DNA of 64,000 nt from positions 1 through 64,000 of the forward strand of contig OMWP01000003.1 of the NCBI GenBank assembly GCA_900314795.1. Direction: 5' to 3'. The notes under the pieces are model-generated. The model searched no databases, was not told the origin of the DNA, and saw nothing but the letters and a program-made list of their open reading frames with translations. Numbering within the stretch: position 1 is the stretch's first letter; every line of letters begins with the position of its first letter. This document shows, in pieces, positions 62,736 to 64,000 of this stretch. This stretch comes from an uncultured Eubacteriales bacterium (GTDB taxonomy: Bacteria > Bacillota > Clostridia > Oscillospirales > Acutalibacteraceae). Made by a program: the position numbers and the translations under genes.

Positions 62736-64000
62736 CTATTCGTCAGTTTGGTTATACATATTCATTGCTTGCAAATATGCTTCTAGTAACTCTTTGCTTT
62801 CTTCATCCTCTTCATTAAAACCAAAAGGACACTTTTCGCATTTTGACATATAGTCACTTTTTCCTGTGTTTTTAAATTCTCTAATTATAGCTCCGTTTTC
62901 AATTTGATAGTGATTATCGCAGGCATTTGAAAAACCAGAATGTGGGATAAATCTTTCTGAAAATGCAAAGTATTTGAGATAATACTTATTCTTTAGTTGG
63001 TCCAATTCATGTTTTCGTATCATTGTGATACTTTGAATATCCGAACGATAAATGTTTGATTTATTATTATCACAAATAATAACCGTTTCACCATTTAGAT
63101 TAAGCCACTCGCACTTTGCGTAATCAAATGTAAGGTCTAATTCTTTAATAACGATAGGAGGCGGAAGAATTAATCTTGATTGAGATTGTGAATCATGATT
63201 AGCAACAAAACAGTCAACATAATAGCATCTGGTATTAGTAGGAAGCTCAGCATAATCATCCAAGTTAATTTTAGCTGTATCTATTTCGATAGTATAATAC
63301 CTGTTTCTTCCGGTATCATCTAAGTTATAGCTTTCATTGAATGTTGCATATATGTTGCAATCGTCAGAATTCAGCAAATCATCGTTCGCAGTTCTTTCAG
63401 ACACCTTTGTAACAACAGCAATCGGACACCATTCAATTCCTTGATATAAAACTGGTTCATTGATTATTCTTAATAAGTGTTCTCTGACTGCGGTAATATC
63501 ATTTGCCCAACTCTCATTCTTCTCTCCTTCATAATCGAATACTTTATGAATTCGATTTTTCAGATCATATGAAGCCTTGCTGAAACTACTTATGGGTGAG
63601 ATGATATCATAATCTATATATTCAAGAGGATCATATGTTCTTAGTCCAACATAATCCGACTTAGAAGAGTAGTTGATTAATTCGTTGAGATAATAATTAC
63701 ACATAAGGCTTCCTAAGAATCTTTGTGAAGTTATCTTCAGAACTTTTGATAAATAAGTACTTGTAAAGCGTCGTAGATCCGAGTGATTATTTTCATCTTC
63801 AACAAATTGATATTCTTGAACAACTTCATTATATACACCTTGGATTATTGAAAATAATTCATTGGGACTAAAACACTTTTCTGTATCAAAATCCGGTGTC
63901 ACTACACCGTATACTTTATCCTCAAATCCGCTGTAACCGCTACACTCTCCATTAATCATACAATGGAATTTTGCGTCAGCTTTTTCATTCCAGTCTTTAA
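62736..64000 (-). CDS. Unknown protein, 5' end beyond the window
   Basis: At least 407 aa from Met at 63959, but the frame stays open to base 64000 (upstream codons read WNEKADAKFHC), so the true start lies outside. It contains CYYVDCFV, YYLKYFAFSERFIPHSGFSN and a C-terminal Cys pair (KCEKCPFGF) that could bind zinc with other cysteines. Acidic, no TM helix. Codon use is markedly more AT-rich than the core genes, in keeping with acquired DNA. I do not recognise the family; the neighbourhood would allow a defence or cargo gene, but nothing shows it. Confidence 0.6.
   Translation of the reverse strand, partial: KDWNEKADAKFHCMINGECSGYSGFEDKVYGVVTPDFDTEKCFSPNELFSIIQGVYNEVVQEYQFVEDENNHSDLRRFTSTYLSKVLKITSQRFLGSLMCNYYLNELINYSSKSDYVGLRTYDPLEYIDYDIISPISSFSKASYDLKNRIHKVFDYEGEKNESWANDITAVREHLLRIINEPVLYQGIEWCPIAVVTKVSERTANDDLLNSDDCNIYATFNESYNLDDTGRNRYYTIEIDTAKINLDDYAELPTNTRCYYVDCFVANHDSQSQSRLILPPPIVIKELDLTFDYAKCEWLNLNGETVIICDNNKSNIYRSDIQSITMIRKHELDQLKNKYYLKYFAFSERFIPHSGFSNACDNHYQIENGAIIREFKNTGKSDYMSKCEKCPFGFNEEDEESKELLEAYLQAMNMYNQTDE

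Overview
The window looks like the chromosome of a spore-forming gut clostridium close to Ruminococcus (Oscillospirales). The evidence is a dockerin-bearing protease, an alpha/beta-type spore protein, a BofC-like protein, clostridial-type S12/S7/EF-G/EF-Tu genes, and a six-domain NRPS of the dipeptide-aldehyde type known from gut Clostridia. I found no rRNA, tRNA or CRISPR array.

Layout. 1-9 kb: a dockerin S41 peptidase with a damaged 5' end, a membrane protein, an exported MTA/SAH nucleosidase-like lipoprotein, an alanine symporter, RsmJ, TrmO and a zinc-ribbon membrane protein. 9-13 kb: an FAD oxidoreductase and a GT39 membrane glycosyltransferase (probable surface polysaccharide genes), an ArsC/Spx-like protein and a 45-aa Cys-rich protein. 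13-20 kb: a REP repeat cluster, the str operon (rpsL, rpsG, fusA, then tuf on its own promoter), a DUF1292 protein, a REP-associated transposase with REP copies around and inside it, and a DUF308 protein. 21-27 kb: aspartate kinase, homoserine dehydrogenase, a class A PBP and a BofC-like protein.

27-59 kb is the most unusual part. An NRPS (A-PCP-C-A-PCP-reductase) follows a STAS protein. Around it lie three partner-switching modules: four STAS antagonists with intact phospho-acceptor serines, two free and three fused HATPase (RsbW-like) domains, and three SpoIIE/PP2C phosphatases with different membrane sensors. No sigma factor is present. Instead the modules are joined to transporters: two MATE proteins with C-terminal HATPase domains, a GAF-ABC ATPase with a coiled-coil FtsX-type permease, and an EamA transporter. 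A CASTOR/POLLUX-like channel and a hybrid histidine kinase sit between them. My inference is that serine phosphorylation of the STAS proteins controls production and/or export of the NRPS product and related transport, rather than a conventional sigma factor alone.

59-64 kb is a more AT-rich, decayed mobile island: a VapE/VirE fragment, a spore protein with an odd tail, a DNA-binding protein gene broken by one in-frame stop, an excisionase-like HTH protein and a protein running off the right edge.

Intergenic DNA is rich in repeats: a TIR-bounded MITE, REP hairpins with compensatory stem changes, 210-bp tandem copies, GTCATTGCGAGG-type repeats, GTGATTAGTGA-type simple repeats and short CACGCGTG palindromes.
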